A DNA stretch of 64,000 nucleotides from Neptunomonas japonica DSM 18939 (GCF_000422765.1 NZ_AUGR01000018.1:1-64000), one strand, 5' to 3'; shown: positions 35,377 through 45,422, numbered from the stretch's first letter. Translations and numbers: made by a program. Notes: generated by a model from the sequence alone, not told the origin.

Positions 35377-35859
35377 ATGCAGATTGCTGAAAATTCAGCT
35401 GTTACCATTCACTACACACTAACGAATAGCGAAGGCGAAGTGCTTGATTCATCTCAAGGGCAAGAGCCGTTGGCTTACTTGGGTGGTGCAAGCAACATCA
35501 TTCCTGGTTTGGAAAATGCGTTATTGGGTAAGCAGGTTGGTGATAAGCTGGAAGTGACTGTTGAGCCTGAGCAAGCATACGGCCCACTACGTGATGAGCT
35601 GGTTCAAAAAGTCGATCATGAAAACTTTCAAGGCGTAGAAGATATTCAGCCTGGAATGCAGTTTATGGCACAGGCCCCTTGGGGGGAGCAACCTGTGACT
35701 GTCATGAGCGTCGAAGAAGATGGTATTACGCTAGATGGTAACCACCCACTTGCAGGTCAAACACTGACTTTTGCTGTAGAAGTAATGGAAGTGCGTATTG
35801 CTACTGAAGAAGAGACTTCTCATGGCCATGTACATGGTGAAGGTGGTCACCAGCACTAA
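35377..35859 (+). CDS. slyD: SlyD-like FKBP peptidyl-prolyl isomerase
   Basis: 160 residues. FKBP core: SAVTIHYTLTNSEGEVLDSS, NIIPGLENALLGKQVGDKLE. An inserted flap domain sits between KLEVTVEPEQAYGPL and TFAVEVMEVRIA, as in SlyD chaperones. The C-terminal tail HGHVHGEGGHQH is a histidine-rich nickel/zinc-binding tail. In Escherichia coli SlyD supplies Ni to hydrogenases and acts as a chaperone. Whether it has a nickel role here is not visible. It is monocistronic, with a terminator 20 bases downstream. Confidence 0.93.
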   Translation: MQIAENSAVTIHYTLTNSEGEVLDSSQGQEPLAYLGGASNIIPGLENALLGKQVGDKLEVTVEPEQAYGPLRDELVQKVDHENFQGVEDIQPGMQFMAQAPWGEQPVTVMSVEEDGITLDGNHPLAGQTLTFAVEVMEVRIATEEETSHGHVHGEGGHQH

Positions 35860-35878
35860 GTAAAAGCAAATTTGAGAT

Positions 35879-35906
35879 AAACGCAGCTTTGGCTGCGTTT
35901 TTTTTG
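35879..35906 (+). terminator. Rho-independent terminator of slyD
   Basis: ACGCAGC / GCTGCGT stem with a 4-base TTTG loop, followed by eight T. Confidence 0.93.
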
Positions 35907-36008
35907 TCTTATTTTCCAGGCGACTCTATTTTATAGCACTACACTTAGTCTTTATTAAAGACTTTGATTCGTTGCATTTCTTAAGTGTATATCAGGTAGA
36001 GGTTAGCT

Positions 36009-36917
36009 ATGCGAGATAGGGTTGAGCAGCTGGTGAGTGTTATCTCTTCAGTAGTTTTAGGAAAAGAGGAGGTTGTCAGGTTAGCGGTTGCTTGCATGTT
36101 GGCTCGTGGGCATTTACTCATTGAAGACCTCCCCGGCATGGGTAAGACGACGTTAGCTCAAACACTCGCGCATGTGTTTGGTCTGGACTATCAGCGAGTG
36201 CAATTTACCAGTGACATGTTGCCTGCCGATATTTTAGGTGGAGCTATTTTCGATCAACAAACAAGTAGTTTTGTTTATCATCCTGGGCCTGTCTTTACGC
36301 AATTATTATTAGCAGACGAGATTAATCGTTCTACTCCAAAAACCCAAAGTGCACTTTTAGAAGCAATGGAAGAAGGCCAAGTCTCATCGGAAGGCGTTAC
36401 GCGACAGTTGCCAGCTCCTTTTTTTGTTATCGCGACACAAAACCCGGTGAGCCAGTTTGGTACTTTTCCGTTACCCGAGTCACAGCTAGACCGTTTTCTG
36501 ATGCGCATTTCATTGGGGTATCCTGACCCTGAAACAGAAAAAGGGCTACTCAAACACGGCGACACACGACGTGACATTGAACAGCTTTCAGTATGTATCG
36601 ATAGCTCGTTATTGATTGAATTACAGGAAGCTTGCTCACAAGTTGTAGTGTCAGATTCTGTGTTAAATTATGTGCAGCGTTTGGCGCAATTTAGTCGAGA
36701 TTCAGATGATGTTGTATTAGGACTTTCTCCGCGTGGTTCATTGGCGCTTATACAAGCGGCCAAAGCGTGGGCGTATATGTCGGGCCGAGATTATCTAATG
36801 CCAGATGATGTGCAGAAGGTTTTTGGTGCAGTAGTTGAGCATCGGTTGTTGCTAAGAAATGAAAGTGAGTCAGGTTCTGCTAGGAGTATTCTGTCACAAG
36901 TTGATGTACTGGGTTGA
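36009..36917 (+). CDS. MoxR family AAA+ ATPase
   Basis: 302 residues. Walker A GMGKTTLAQ in EDLPGMGKTTL; Walker B LLADEINR; sensor 1 FFVIATQNPVSQFGTFPLPE, as in the family. MoxR ATPases work with DUF58/VWA-type partners in assembly or metal insertion into enzymes. It is first of a tight operon, with moxR, DUF58, TgpA-like transglutaminase and the DUF45 peptidase overlapping or nearly overlapping. In Pseudomonas the same order (moxR-DUF58-tgpA) is conserved. Confidence 0.95.
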   Translation: MRDRVEQLVSVISSVVLGKEEVVRLAVACMLARGHLLIEDLPGMGKTTLAQTLAHVFGLDYQRVQFTSDMLPADILGGAIFDQQTSSFVYHPGPVFTQLLLADEINRSTPKTQSALLEAMEEGQVSSEGVTRQLPAPFFVIATQNPVSQFGTFPLPESQLDRFLMRISLGYPDPETEKGLLKHGDTRRDIEQLSVCIDSSLLIELQEACSQVVVSDSVLNYVQRLAQFSRDSDDVVLGLSPRGSLALIQAAKAWAYMSGRDYLMPDDVQKVFGAVVEHRLLLRNESESGSARSILSQVDVLG

Positions 36918-36919
36918 TC

Positions 36920-37876
36920 ATGAGAAAGACGAAGCGGGTTAAGGGGCGAGTAAAGTCATGGTTGGTCAATCGATACCCTGCACAGCGGTCTGTTAAGTTA
37001 ACTCAAAACCGGATATTTATTTTGCCGACAATGGCTGGCATGGCTTATCTCGTTGTTGTTTTGCTTATATTGTTACTCGCTGTCAATTATCAAAATAACC
37101 TTGCCTACGCTGTTTGTTTTACTCTCTTATCGCTCTTTGTGACGGCGATTTTGCATACCTACGCTAATCTATCGGGGCTAAAAATCAGTGCTTTATCAAC
37201 AGAGCCCGCATTTTCAAATGAGATAGCATATTTTCGCTATCAGCTGCACTCTGCCCGAGCCATGAACCAGTTAACCCTAGGCTTTAATAACAATGCACAG
37301 ATTACTATTGATCTGAAAAAAAATGTAGAACATAACATTGAAGTTCCCTACTTGTGTTCACGGCGAGGCTGGCAACGTGCTGAGCTATTTCGTATTGGTT
37401 CTTTGTATCCTCTAGGTTTATTTCGAGCATGGAGTTGGTTGCGCTTTGATCAAACAGTATTGGTTTACCCTAAACCTATTGAAGGAGGGCAGCTGGACTC
37501 ATTTGTCGGCAGAGATAGTCGCGACAATATGGCGCTGGCAAAAGGTGATGAAGAGTTTGAAGCACTCTCACCTTATTATCCAGGTGCTGCAAAGAATAGT
37601 ATTGCTTGGAAAGCTTATGCAAAAGGTTATGGTTTACAGGTGAAGACGTACCAAGGAAGCGCTAGCGATGAGTTGTGGCTTGATTGGAGTCTTTGGCCTG
37701 AGTTAAGCGAAGAGCAGAGATTGTCGTGTATGTGCTATTGGTCAATTCAGTTAAGCCAAAACCAGACTCATTATGGGTTGCGCCTGCCGGGTGTGACGTT
37801 TGAGCCTTCAGCTGGAGAAAAGCACAATATAAAGGTATTAGAGCAGTTGGCCTTGTATGGTATCGAGGGCTGCTGA
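36920..37876 (+). CDS. DUF58 membrane protein
   Basis: 318 residues from the ATG at 36920; an in-frame TTG at 36914 is less likely. Two N-terminal membrane helices (IFILPTMAGMAYLVVVLLIL, NLAYAVCFTLLSLFVTAIL) precede the DUF58 region: RSLYPLGLFRAW, LVYPKPIEGG, RDSRDNMALAKGDEEFEALSPYYPGAAKNSIAWKAYAKG motif. Such proteins accompany MoxR and share a VWA-like domain. The start is 2 bases after the MoxR stop codon, and the end overlaps the transglutaminase start by one base. The substrate is unknown. Confidence 0.9.
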   Translation: MRKTKRVKGRVKSWLVNRYPAQRSVKLTQNRIFILPTMAGMAYLVVVLLILLLAVNYQNNLAYAVCFTLLSLFVTAILHTYANLSGLKISALSTEPAFSNEIAYFRYQLHSARAMNQLTLGFNNNAQITIDLKKNVEHNIEVPYLCSRRGWQRAELFRIGSLYPLGLFRAWSWLRFDQTVLVYPKPIEGGQLDSFVGRDSRDNMALAKGDEEFEALSPYYPGAAKNSIAWKAYAKGYGLQVKTYQGSASDELWLDWSLWPELSEEQRLSCMCYWSIQLSQNQTHYGLRLPGVTFEPSAGEKHNIKVLEQLALYGIEGC

Positions 37877-39918
37877 TGTCGACTAAAACCCCCGCGACTC
37901 TATTGTCGATACCTTCTAAAAAATGGCTGTTAATCATGTTATTAGTCGTGATAGCGCCGCACGTAGCTTATATTCCTCTTTGGTTAACCTCTATAGCCCT
38001 ATGTATTATTGGCTGGATAGGTATCAGTCTTTTTTCTCAACGGCCTGAACTGCCGGTGTGGGGCAGAAGATTGTTTGTCGTTGGTGTTATCGCTGGCGTG
38101 CTTATTTATGCATCTATGAGTCAGGGGCTTGCTGGGCTGTCATCATTATTGATTGCCGGTGCGATACTCAAAGTATTAGAACTAAGGACTAGGCGTGATG
38201 GTTGGGTGCTAATACTGGTTGCATGTTTCATTGCAGCGGTTAGTTTTTTGTTTGACCAATCTATAGTTGCAGCGACCTATGGTGGAGTATCACTCATGAC
38301 AGTGTTTTCTGCCTTGACGATGATGCATCACCCTAACGAACAGCGCTGGTTTACTTTTCCTTTGAAAAAAAGCGCATTGATCTTGTTACAGTCAATGCCT
38401 CTTATGCTTATTCTTTTTTTGATATTCCCAAGGATTTCTCCTCTGTGGAGCATTCAATATAACAACTCAGTAGCAAAAACAGGCTTGTCAGATGATATGG
38501 AGCCTGGAAATATAAGCCAGTTAGCTCGTTCTGATAGTGTTGCTTTTCGTGTCAGCTTTTCTACAGGAGTGCCACCTGCAAGTACGGATCGTTATTGGCG
38601 AGCAATGACTTATCCTATATTCGATGGACAGCGCTGGTCGATGGCACAAGAGAGCATCGACAAGGGCATTAATAAGAGAAACAGTGAAGAAGGTAAAGAT
38701 TTAGTCGAGTACCAAGTGATAGCAGAGCCTTCTGCTAACTCGTGGCTGTTCGCGTTAGATTACCCTAGTGGTGTGCCTTCAAGGGAGATTTTACAGTTTA
38801 GCGATGGGACTTTTCAGGCTGGATCACCTATTTATGAAAGACTATTTTATAGTGCCAAAGCTGATCTGTCGGGTGCTTACGATGGTCGCCCTTTGTATGA
38901 TCGAGCTCGCTATTTGAGTGTTCCAAAAAATGGTAACCCTGCAACTAGGGCGATGGTTGCAAAGTGGGCGGCCACTGGATTCTCGCCTGAGCAAAAAATT
39001 GCAGCACTATTGCAGCGCTTTAATGAGAAATTTAGTTATACATTGTCTCCTCAAAAGCTCAGGGGAGACCGGATTGATCAGTTTCTTTTTACGACTCAAG
39101 AGGGCTTTTGTGAGCACTTCTCTAATGCTACAGCTTTTGCCTTAAGGCTGGGTGGCATTCCCACTCGTGTTGTGGCGGGTTATTTAGGTGGAGAGTGGAA
39201 TCCTTATGAAAAGTATATGCTGGTCCGTCAGTATGAAGCTCATGCTTGGGTAGAAGCATGGCTAGATGGAAAAGGATGGGTCAGGATTGATCCTACTGCT
39301 GCAGTAGCACCAGAAAGAGTTATATTGCCTTTTGATCAGCTGTTTTCAGATTCTCCAGAGTTTATGTCTGATAATGCATTCGCCACTTATCGCATGCAGC
39401 AAAGCTTACCATGGTTAAAAACTTGGAGCCTTCGTTATGATGCATTGAACTATAACTGGCACCGATGGGTGCTTGGCTTTCATGAAGAGCAAAGTGGCCT
39501 CCTGCAGGACTGGTTTGGAAAAATTAGTATCCTTAAAATGCTACTGTTGTTGTTCATTCCAGTTGGCGTTGCTTTGACGGTCGTTATTTGGATATTGCTG
39601 AGGGTGCCTTCGCATAAAATAAATGCCGTTGACCAAGAAGTAATAACCGTGTCTGCTGGGTTATGCAGCGTCGCACCATTGTTGCAGCGAGAAGCGGGTG
39701 AAACGGTAACAAGTTATTGCCAGCGTGTTGCCAGGTCTTTGCCTGTACTACGGAGTCGGTTAGAAGATTGGAGTGAGCTTTATCAGCAAATACGCTATGT
39801 GCCTGAAAGCCATCAGATTGAACAAAATACCATTTTATTTCTTAGCTGTAGTCGTCAGTTGAAAAAAGATATTAAGCGCTTGAAAAAACAAGATTTTGTA
39901 AGAGGTTCTATTGATTAA
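37876..39918 (+). CDS. TgpA-like membrane transglutaminase/protease
   Basis: 680 residues. Six or so N-terminal membrane helices (DUF3488; WLLIMLLVVIAPHVAYIPLW, LAGLSSLLIAGAILKVLEL) and a C-terminal one near 555-575 flank a periplasmic domain. The transglutaminase core has the Cys in EGFCEHFSNATAFALRLGGIP, the His in YEAHAWVEAWLDGKGW, and the Asp in RIDPTAAVAPERV. TgpA in Pseudomonas is essential and has transglutaminase/cysteine protease activity. It overlaps the DUF58 gene by one base (TGATG) and the next gene by eight. Confidence 0.93.
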   Translation: MSTKTPATLLSIPSKKWLLIMLLVVIAPHVAYIPLWLTSIALCIIGWIGISLFSQRPELPVWGRRLFVVGVIAGVLIYASMSQGLAGLSSLLIAGAILKVLELRTRRDGWVLILVACFIAAVSFLFDQSIVAATYGGVSLMTVFSALTMMHHPNEQRWFTFPLKKSALILLQSMPLMLILFLIFPRISPLWSIQYNNSVAKTGLSDDMEPGNISQLARSDSVAFRVSFSTGVPPASTDRYWRAMTYPIFDGQRWSMAQESIDKGINKRNSEEGKDLVEYQVIAEPSANSWLFALDYPSGVPSREILQFSDGTFQAGSPIYERLFYSAKADLSGAYDGRPLYDRARYLSVPKNGNPATRAMVAKWAATGFSPEQKIAALLQRFNEKFSYTLSPQKLRGDRIDQFLFTTQEGFCEHFSNATAFALRLGGIPTRVVAGYLGGEWNPYEKYMLVRQYEAHAWVEAWLDGKGWVRIDPTAAVAPERVILPFDQLFSDSPEFMSDNAFATYRMQQSLPWLKTWSLRYDALNYNWHRWVLGFHEEQSGLLQDWFGKISILKMLLLLFIPVGVALTVVIWILLRVPSHKINAVDQEVITVSAGLCSVAPLLQREAGETVTSYCQRVARSLPVLRSRLEDWSELYQQIRYVPESHQIEQNTILFLSCSRQLKKDIKRLKKQDFVRGSID

Positions 39919-40633
39919 CTGCGTTATTAGGCTGGATGGGAAAGATATTATACCTGTGATTATTCAGAGCCCCAGGCGTAAAACGGCGTCTGTAGAAATC
40001 AAGCAGGGTAAGGTGACAGTCCGTGTTCCATCAGGTACTCCAGAGTCTTGGGTTCTGCAGTTTATTGAGCAGCGCTCTGCATGGATAACGAAACATATTA
40101 CAGGACAGCTAGTAAGAACGAATAAGCATCAGATAATTCCATATGAATCAGGAGAGGTTAGTTTTCGTGGGCGAAGTTTTCCTTTGATTATGTGTAAGAG
40201 CGTAGAGAAAAACAGCGTTGGGTTTGATCAAGAGCTCTTTAAAGTGAATCTTAACAACCGTACTCGTCAAGCCGCGGTGGATGCGACCCATTTATTATTA
40301 CAAAAATGGCTTGCACAAAAAGCTGAAGATTATTTGGTTCCACGGACGTTGGCATTAGCAAAACAAGTAGATTTACATCCTACCAATGTAAGTATCGGTA
40401 ACTACAAAAGTATGTGGGGGAGGTGCTCTGCAAAAGGGGAGGTTGCTTTGAATTGGCGTTTAATTATGGCTGATGAAGTAGCAATGGATTATGTGATTAT
40501 TCATGAGCTTTGCCATTTACATGAGTTCAACCATTCCCCAGCTTTTTGGAATAAAGTTGCTATGCACTGTTCGGATTACTCTCAGTGGCGTCAGTACTTT
40601 AAAGACAGGAGTATATGGCTTAGTTGGAGATGA
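39911..40633 (+). CDS. YgjP-like metal-dependent hydrolase (DUF45)
   Basis: 240 residues from a TTG overlapping the transglutaminase gene by 8 bases; the true start could be a GTG at 39956. It carries the zinc-metalloprotease helix HELCHLHEFNHSPAFW (HExxH with a second His), of the DUF45/YgjP (WLM-like) family. Upstream motifs SIGNYKSMWGRCSAKGEV and LNWRLIMADEVAMDYVIIHE are family typical. It is the last gene of the moxR operon. The substrate is unknown. Confidence 0.88.
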   Translation: MINCVIRLDGKDIIPVIIQSPRRKTASVEIKQGKVTVRVPSGTPESWVLQFIEQRSAWITKHITGQLVRTNKHQIIPYESGEVSFRGRSFPLIMCKSVEKNSVGFDQELFKVNLNNRTRQAAVDATHLLLQKWLAQKAEDYLVPRTLALAKQVDLHPTNVSIGNYKSMWGRCSAKGEVALNWRLIMADEVAMDYVIIHELCHLHEFNHSPAFWNKVAMHCSDYSQWRQYFKDRSIWLSWR

Positions 40634-40836
40634 TGTGTATACAAATAAGTAGTGTAAGCCTCACTGTCAGCGCAGCTGCGTAATACTTCAGTCGTAATAT
40701 TAGGGTTTTTAGTCCTAAGTTGTCTTGTGATCAATTACTTATTTTAAAGCTCTGCTACAATTATATTTAGTATTAATCTTTTATTCAGGTTAGCTGGGTG
40801 AATACCTGCTTATAATAATAAAATGAGAGCGACCAA

Positions 40837-42627
40837 GTGTTATATAAAACAATTGAACGTATGTTTTTTAATTCATTGACAAAGAAAGTGATAGGGAATG
40901 TTCTGTTTCTGCTGACTCCTTATCTTATTTTATTAGTTATTGGGTACTCTTATTTAAATGAAATTACTCAGTTTATTTTTGAATTAAATCTTGATACTAA
41001 AGCCAGTGCAAAATTAATTGAAAAGCTAGAAGGGCTCAAAGCTTTTGCTGCAGTGACAGTGTTTTTTGCATTTACAGTCGTTTTATTTAGCATATTCTTT
41101 ATGCGTCATTTGTTTTTACGTCCTATCTTATCGATCACCCATGTTTTAAAGCAGATCAAAGAAAATGATGGCGATATTTCTGCGACATTGCCTGAGTATA
41201 CACATGATGAAATTTCGGAAATGGCAGGGAGCTATAATCAATTTTCTGAAAGCTTGAAGGGAATGATTTCTGAGTCTAGACGCCGAAGCGTCAGTGTTGC
41301 TTTAAGTGCGACACGTTTACAAAAAGTACTCTCTCAAGCCTCTGTTTCTGTAACTCGCCAAGAAGAGCAGGCTCAGCTGGTATTTCAGTCTAGTCAAGAA
41401 GCAACCAGTTCAATTGATGGTGTTGCCAAAAGCACAGGTATGCTCAATGAGCATAATAGCTCTAATATGAAGGACGTGCGCAATTCTGGTAATGAGTTAA
41501 TGAAAGTACTGGAGCAGGTGCGTTCTATTCGAGAGTTGGTTAATAGTTTTCAAGAGACCGTTCAAAAACTAAGCGAAAATTCAAATAACATTACCAATAT
41601 CTTGACGATGGTTCAGGAATTTTCTGAACAAACTAATTTGCTCGCTTTAAATGCCTCTATTGAGGCCGCCAGAGCGGGTGAGGCTGGTAGAGGCTTTGCT
41701 GTAGTGGCAGATGAGGTGCGCAGTCTTTCTAAAAAAGTTAGCGTTGCTACTCATGAAATTGATAAAAATATCAACGAAATGGGTGAGTTGGTTGAATACA
41801 CGCGAAGCAGCGCAAATAACATTCAAAGCTATGTCCTTAATACGGAAGGCTTTATAGAAAACACTAATGCCCAATTCACACGTTTAGTTGATGATTTTGA
41901 GTTAGTGAGTGCTGAGTTATCAGGTATTAGTACTGCTATTGATGAGCTCTCTTATACGAATAAGCAGTCTCATAACCATGTTACTGAAATCACTAATATT
42001 GCTCATGATATTAAACACGAAATGGATGAGTCTCAGACTCATTCAAATGATCTGGAATTAGCAACAGAAGAAACTCAAGAGCTGCTTTCCCGCTTTAATA
42101 TTGGATACGGTGGTTTTGAAAGCATGATTACAGCCGGGCGCCAATGGGTGGAGCAAACCACGGAAGCAATTAATGTGTTGGCTGAAAATGGGCAAGATGT
42201 CTTTGACACTAGATATCAGCGTACAAACGAGGGGCAAAAACCTGAAAAATTTGATGTGAGCTATGTGAATGCTTATGAAGCTTCCTTGCAGCCATTATTT
42301 GATGGATTTATCAGTGATAGACCTGAGTTTATTTATGCTATTGCTGTCGATAAAAATGGTTACGCTCCCGCTCATCACACTAAAGTTTCTCATGCAGTAA
42401 CGGGAGATTTTTCTGTAGATAATCTTAAAAGTCGTCACCGTCGTATTTTTGTAGGTAATCGAGCAGAAGTGCGAAGAGCGACTCATACAGCGCCATTTCT
42501 ACTACAAACCTTTATCCGTGACACTGGTGAAGTGCTAAATGATCTCTCAATCCCTATCTATATTAATGGGCAGCATTGGGGGGCATTAATTATGGGATTT
42601 AACCCCGAGACTTTATTAGAAGAGTAG
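40837..42627 (+). CDS. Methyl-accepting chemotaxis protein with a C-terminal cytoplasmic sensor-like domain
   Basis: 596 residues from a GTG after GAGAG; an ATG at 40861 is an alternative. Two membrane helices ([18 protein letters not shown] and [19 protein letters not shown]) enclose only ~30 periplasmic residues. A HAMP segment follows, then the signalling domain with tip [20 protein letters not shown]. After the MCP coiled coil, ~170 extra residues follow: a helix and then [19 protein letters not shown] and [22 protein letters not shown]. This part resembles a PAS/Cache-like fold and suggests intracellular sensing. The ligand is unknown. It has its own terminator and is convergent with the response-regulator gene. 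Confidence 0.92.
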   Translation: MLYKTIERMFFNSLTKKVIGNVLFLLTPYLILLVIGYSYLNEITQFIFELNLDTKASAKLIEKLEGLKAFAAVTVFFAFTVVLFSIFFMRHLFLRPILSITHVLKQIKENDGDISATLPEYTHDEISEMAGSYNQFSESLKGMISESRRRSVSVALSATRLQKVLSQASVSVTRQEEQAQLVFQSSQEATSSIDGVAKSTGMLNEHNSSNMKDVRNSGNELMKVLEQVRSIRELVNSFQETVQKLSENSNNITNILTMVQEFSEQTNLLALNASIEAARAGEAGRGFAVVADEVRSLSKKVSVATHEIDKNINEMGELVEYTRSSANNIQSYVLNTEGFIENTNAQFTRLVDDFELVSAELSGISTAIDELSYTNKQSHNHVTEITNIAHDIKHEMDESQTHSNDLELATEETQELLSRFNIGYGGFESMITAGRQWVEQTTEAINVLAENGQDVFDTRYQRTNEGQKPEKFDVSYVNAYEASLQPLFDGFISDRPEFIYAIAVDKNGYAPAHHTKVSHAVTGDFSVDNLKSRHRRIFVGNRAEVRRATHTAPFLLQTFIRDTGEVLNDLSIPIYINGQHWGALIMGFNPETLLEE

Positions 42628-42638
42628 GCTTGGCGATA

Positions 42639-42682
42639 TAAAAAAGCGTAAACCTATTTGTGTAGGTATACGCTTTTTTGTT
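42639..42682. terminator. Bidirectional terminator between MCP and response regulator
   Basis: AAAAAAGCGTAAACCTA pairs with TAGGTATACGCTTTTTT across a short TTTGTG loop, with one mismatch, and A and T runs flank it on either side. Confidence 0.85.
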
Positions 42683-42723
42683 AATAATGGTGCTTTCTAA
42701 ATTAGATTTTTAAATTGAAGTAA

Positions 42724-43527
42724 TTAAAACTCGTTATTGAAAACAAGCTGTTCAATCGTGTTCTTCATTGTGTCGTAAGAGAGCGGTTTTGCACATAAGG
42801 CTGATACGCCAGCATTTTGAATGGCTGCAAGCTGGCTCTTGTTCTGTTCAGAAGTGACCATCATTATTGGAATGGTAGTTTGTTCTCCATGTGTTCGAAT
42901 ATACTCAACCATCTCTCGGCCATCAATATTGGGCATGTTGTAGTCTGAAATGATTAGATCAAATGTTTGCTGTTTGAGAGTATTGAGTGCTTCAGCTCCA
43001 TCGGCTGCTTCTGTAATGGCATGAATCCCTAGGTTGTCGAGAATCTGATGCAAATATTTACGTGACACTAGGCTATCATCGACAAGAAGTATTTTTAAGC
43101 TCTCAAATGCTTCTGTTTTGTCTTCATCTGGAGTATCAAGGTCAATCAAGTAATGTAGAGTGCTTTGCAGAGAAATGCCTAATTCTTTGCGTGTAAAAGG
43201 CTTAGGTAAGATGGCGATAGCGCCTGATTGTCTTATGGGCTCAAGGTAACGATAGTGCGTTTCAGAAGAGACCAGTAGAAATGTTATATCGCAAAGGTTA
43301 GGGTCCTCACGCATTTCTTTAACAACCTCTGTACCTGTCATGTCAGGTAAATGCATGGACGATAAGACAATATCGGGAGTTTGCAGGTGTATTGCGCTTA
43401 GTGCAGAGCGCCCATCACTGAACTCGTCAATGTTATTTATTCCAAAGCTTTTCAGATGGTTAACGATAATCGTCCTTTGTACTCTTGATGGTTCAATAAT
43501 GAGCACAAATAGTTCCGAAAAATTCAT
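42724..43527 (-). CDS. Double-receiver response regulator, first receiver degenerate
   Basis: 267 residues made of two CheY-like receivers and no output domain. Receiver 2 (~145-265) is canonical: ILLVDDS, phosphoacceptor Asp in LIISDYNMP, TS in MMVTSEQ, and Lys in CAKPL. Receiver 1 (~5-120) has VLIIEPS in place of the acidic pair and Ser 57 at the phosphoacceptor position (VLSSMHLPD), though the Lys in LPKPF stays. So only receiver 2 should be phosphorylated, and receiver 1 may serve as a docking or regulatory domain. It is convergent with the MCP gene, which may link it to a chemosensory pathway, but no histidine kinase is nearby. Confidence 0.9.
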   Translation of the reverse strand: MNFSELFVLIIEPSRVQRTIIVNHLKSFGINNIDEFSDGRSALSAIHLQTPDIVLSSMHLPDMTGTEVVKEMREDPNLCDITFLLVSSETHYRYLEPIRQSGAIAILPKPFTRKELGISLQSTLHYLIDLDTPDEDKTEAFESLKILLVDDSLVSRKYLHQILDNLGIHAITEAADGAEALNTLKQQTFDLIISDYNMPNIDGREMVEYIRTHGEQTTIPIMMVTSEQNKSQLAAIQNAGVSALCAKPLSYDTMKNTIEQLVFNNEF

Positions 43528-43806
43528 ATTAGGTCTCTATATGACAAAGCCAGTGTATTAGGTAATCAGTTTAGCACCCGTTTTTGTGTTTTGCGTAGTA
43601 AGGCTATGATTGATAATTCAATAATTATTTGTGCTTTTGCTGCGATGGGATAAAGAGCGAGCTTTATTTATGCAGGCCGGTTGTATCCAGTATTAATGCT
43701 AACTCTGCAACACTGAATTGTCGGGGTTTATTATATTTGTAATTGCTGATGTTTGAGTCTGTTGCCATACTGGCGAACCGAAAAATACAGAACAGCAGGA
43801 GTGAAA
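43528..43806. promoter_or_regulatory. Divergent region between response regulator and MFS genes
   Basis: About 280 bases with no credible gene. Both promoters must lie here. A CAGGAG ribosome site precedes the MFS start by 6-7 bases. No clear operator was picked out. Confidence 0.35.
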
Positions 43807-44985
43807 ATGAACCGCAGTGTTATATTGCTATCGTTATGCCAAGCACTATTAGGTACTGGGAATGTACTGCTGATTTCTGTAAATGGTTTAATTGGCCAAT
43901 CATTGTCGCCTTCAGATGCCCTCATTACTCTACCAATAGCGATGCAGTTTGTCGGGCTTATGTTAGCAACAATACCTGCTTCATTATTAATGCAGAGGAT
44001 TGGTCGTCGCAATGGCTTTTATCTAGGCAACTCGCTAGGCATCATCGGTGCTATATTGTCTGCTGTTGCATTGGTGTACCAAAACTTCTTCTTTTTTTGT
44101 GTTGGCACTACTTTGCTCGGAGTGGGTATTGGATTTGGTACATTATATCGCTTTGCTGCTGTTGAGGCATGCGAGCCAGAGCATAAGAACCGTGCTATAT
44201 CGATGGTTATGTTTGGTGGTGTGTTGGCTGCCATTATTGGCCCGGCTTTAGCGGTAGAAAGTCGGGACTGGGTTTCAAGCCAAGAGTTTGTAGGTTCGTT
44301 TGTTGGTTTGGTTGGCCTTTATGTACTTGCGTTACTGTTGCTTACAGGCGTATCAATTCCAAAGACAAATGCTTCTTCCGCAAATCTAGGGGAGCAGCGC
44401 TCGTTATTGACGATTACCAGTCAGCCCGTGTTTGTCGTGGCTGTTGTTGTGGGTATGGTGAGCTATACCGTTATGAACTTATTAATGACGGCGACTCCAT
44501 TGGCAATGGCCCGCTGCGGTTTTTCATTTCCGCAAACTGCTTGGGTGATTGAATGGCATGTACTCGGTATGTTTTTGCCATCATTTTTTACTGGGCGTCT
44601 GATTCAGCGTTTTGGGACAGCACCGATGATGCTTTTGGGTGGCGTTATTATGTTGGCGTGTATCTTTATTAATCTCAATGGGAAAACGGAATGGCATTTT
44701 TGGAGTGCGCTATTTTTGTTGGGGCTAGGGTGGAACTTCATGTTTATTAGCGCAACGAGTCTTGTGACAGGGGCGTATACACATCAGGAACGTGCTAAAA
44801 CCCAAGCAACGAATGAGTTTATGGTCTTTGGCATGGTCACTATATCGGCATTGAGTGCCGGCTGGTTAGAGGTCACTATGGGGTGGGAAACAATGAATGC
44901 TTTAATGATTCCTGTTGTTATTTGGGCAATGTTGGTGGTCGTGGCTTTGTCGAAAAAAGTAAAGCTACAGGGTGCTAATCAGTAG
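43807..44985 (+). CDS. MFS transporter
   Basis: 392 residues from the ATG at 43807, preceded by CAGGAGTGAAA; a frame extension upstream lacks a ribosome site. Twelve membrane helices are predicted. The MFS motif A appears as LLMQRIGRRNGFYLG, and helix 4-5 includes GVGIGFGTLYRFAAVEA. No drug- or sugar-specific signature is evident, so the substrate is unknown. It is monocistronic. Confidence 0.88.
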   Translation: MNRSVILLSLCQALLGTGNVLLISVNGLIGQSLSPSDALITLPIAMQFVGLMLATIPASLLMQRIGRRNGFYLGNSLGIIGAILSAVALVYQNFFFFCVGTTLLGVGIGFGTLYRFAAVEACEPEHKNRAISMVMFGGVLAAIIGPALAVESRDWVSSQEFVGSFVGLVGLYVLALLLLTGVSIPKTNASSANLGEQRSLLTITSQPVFVVAVVVGMVSYTVMNLLMTATPLAMARCGFSFPQTAWVIEWHVLGMFLPSFFTGRLIQRFGTAPMMLLGGVIMLACIFINLNGKTEWHFWSALFLLGLGWNFMFISATSLVTGAYTHQERAKTQATNEFMVFGMVTISALSAGWLEVTMGWETMNALMIPVVIWAMLVVVALSKKVKLQGANQ

Positions 44986-45005
44986 GCTTGGTTAGTATCT
45001 AAGCG

Positions 45006-45422
45006 CTAAAAAGGATTAGCGCCTTTCTTTAAACGAACAATTTCATGTTTTAGTTTAATGAGTTCGTGTCGGTTTATCTCATTGTGTAACGGCTGGATTT
45101 TGGTATGCCATTGCCAAAATCCAATGATCATCGCTAAAAGGCTCCAGCCAATCAGTACACCAAGAGTAATTGAATAGAACTGTTTGTTCGATGCGTCTAA
45201 GTCAGATTGGCGATCTATAACTTGTAGTGTTACTTTTTGTTCTAGTGTGGGTGCTCTGATACCTTCAAGAACGGACGCTTTTACGTAGCGATCAAACACT
45301 CGGCTGTTATATTCTTCCGTCAATTGGAAAAAGAGAACAACTAACGTGATCGTTGAAAGTAGACCTGTAAGGGCATAGAACTTATAGATGTTATCAGTGG
45401 GTACGGCTGTTTTAGGCTGCAC
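45006..45422 (-). CDS. Small two-helix membrane protein of unknown function
   Basis: 138 residues. One membrane helix is at ~15-33 (YALTGLLSTITLVVLFF) and another at ~85-105 (FYSITLGVLIGWSLLAMIIGFW). A charged loop between them carries LEGIRAPTLEQKVTLQVIDR. A basic C-terminal helix (RHELIKLKHEIVRLKKGANPF) should be cytoplasmic. I recognise no family. It is convergent with the MFS gene (20 bases apart). Confidence 0.65.
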   Translation of the reverse strand: MQPKTAVPTDNIYKFYALTGLLSTITLVVLFFQLTEEYNSRVFDRYVKASVLEGIRAPTLEQKVTLQVIDRQSDLDASNKQFYSITLGVLIGWSLLAMIIGFWQWHTKIQPLHNEINRHELIKLKHEIVRLKKGANPF

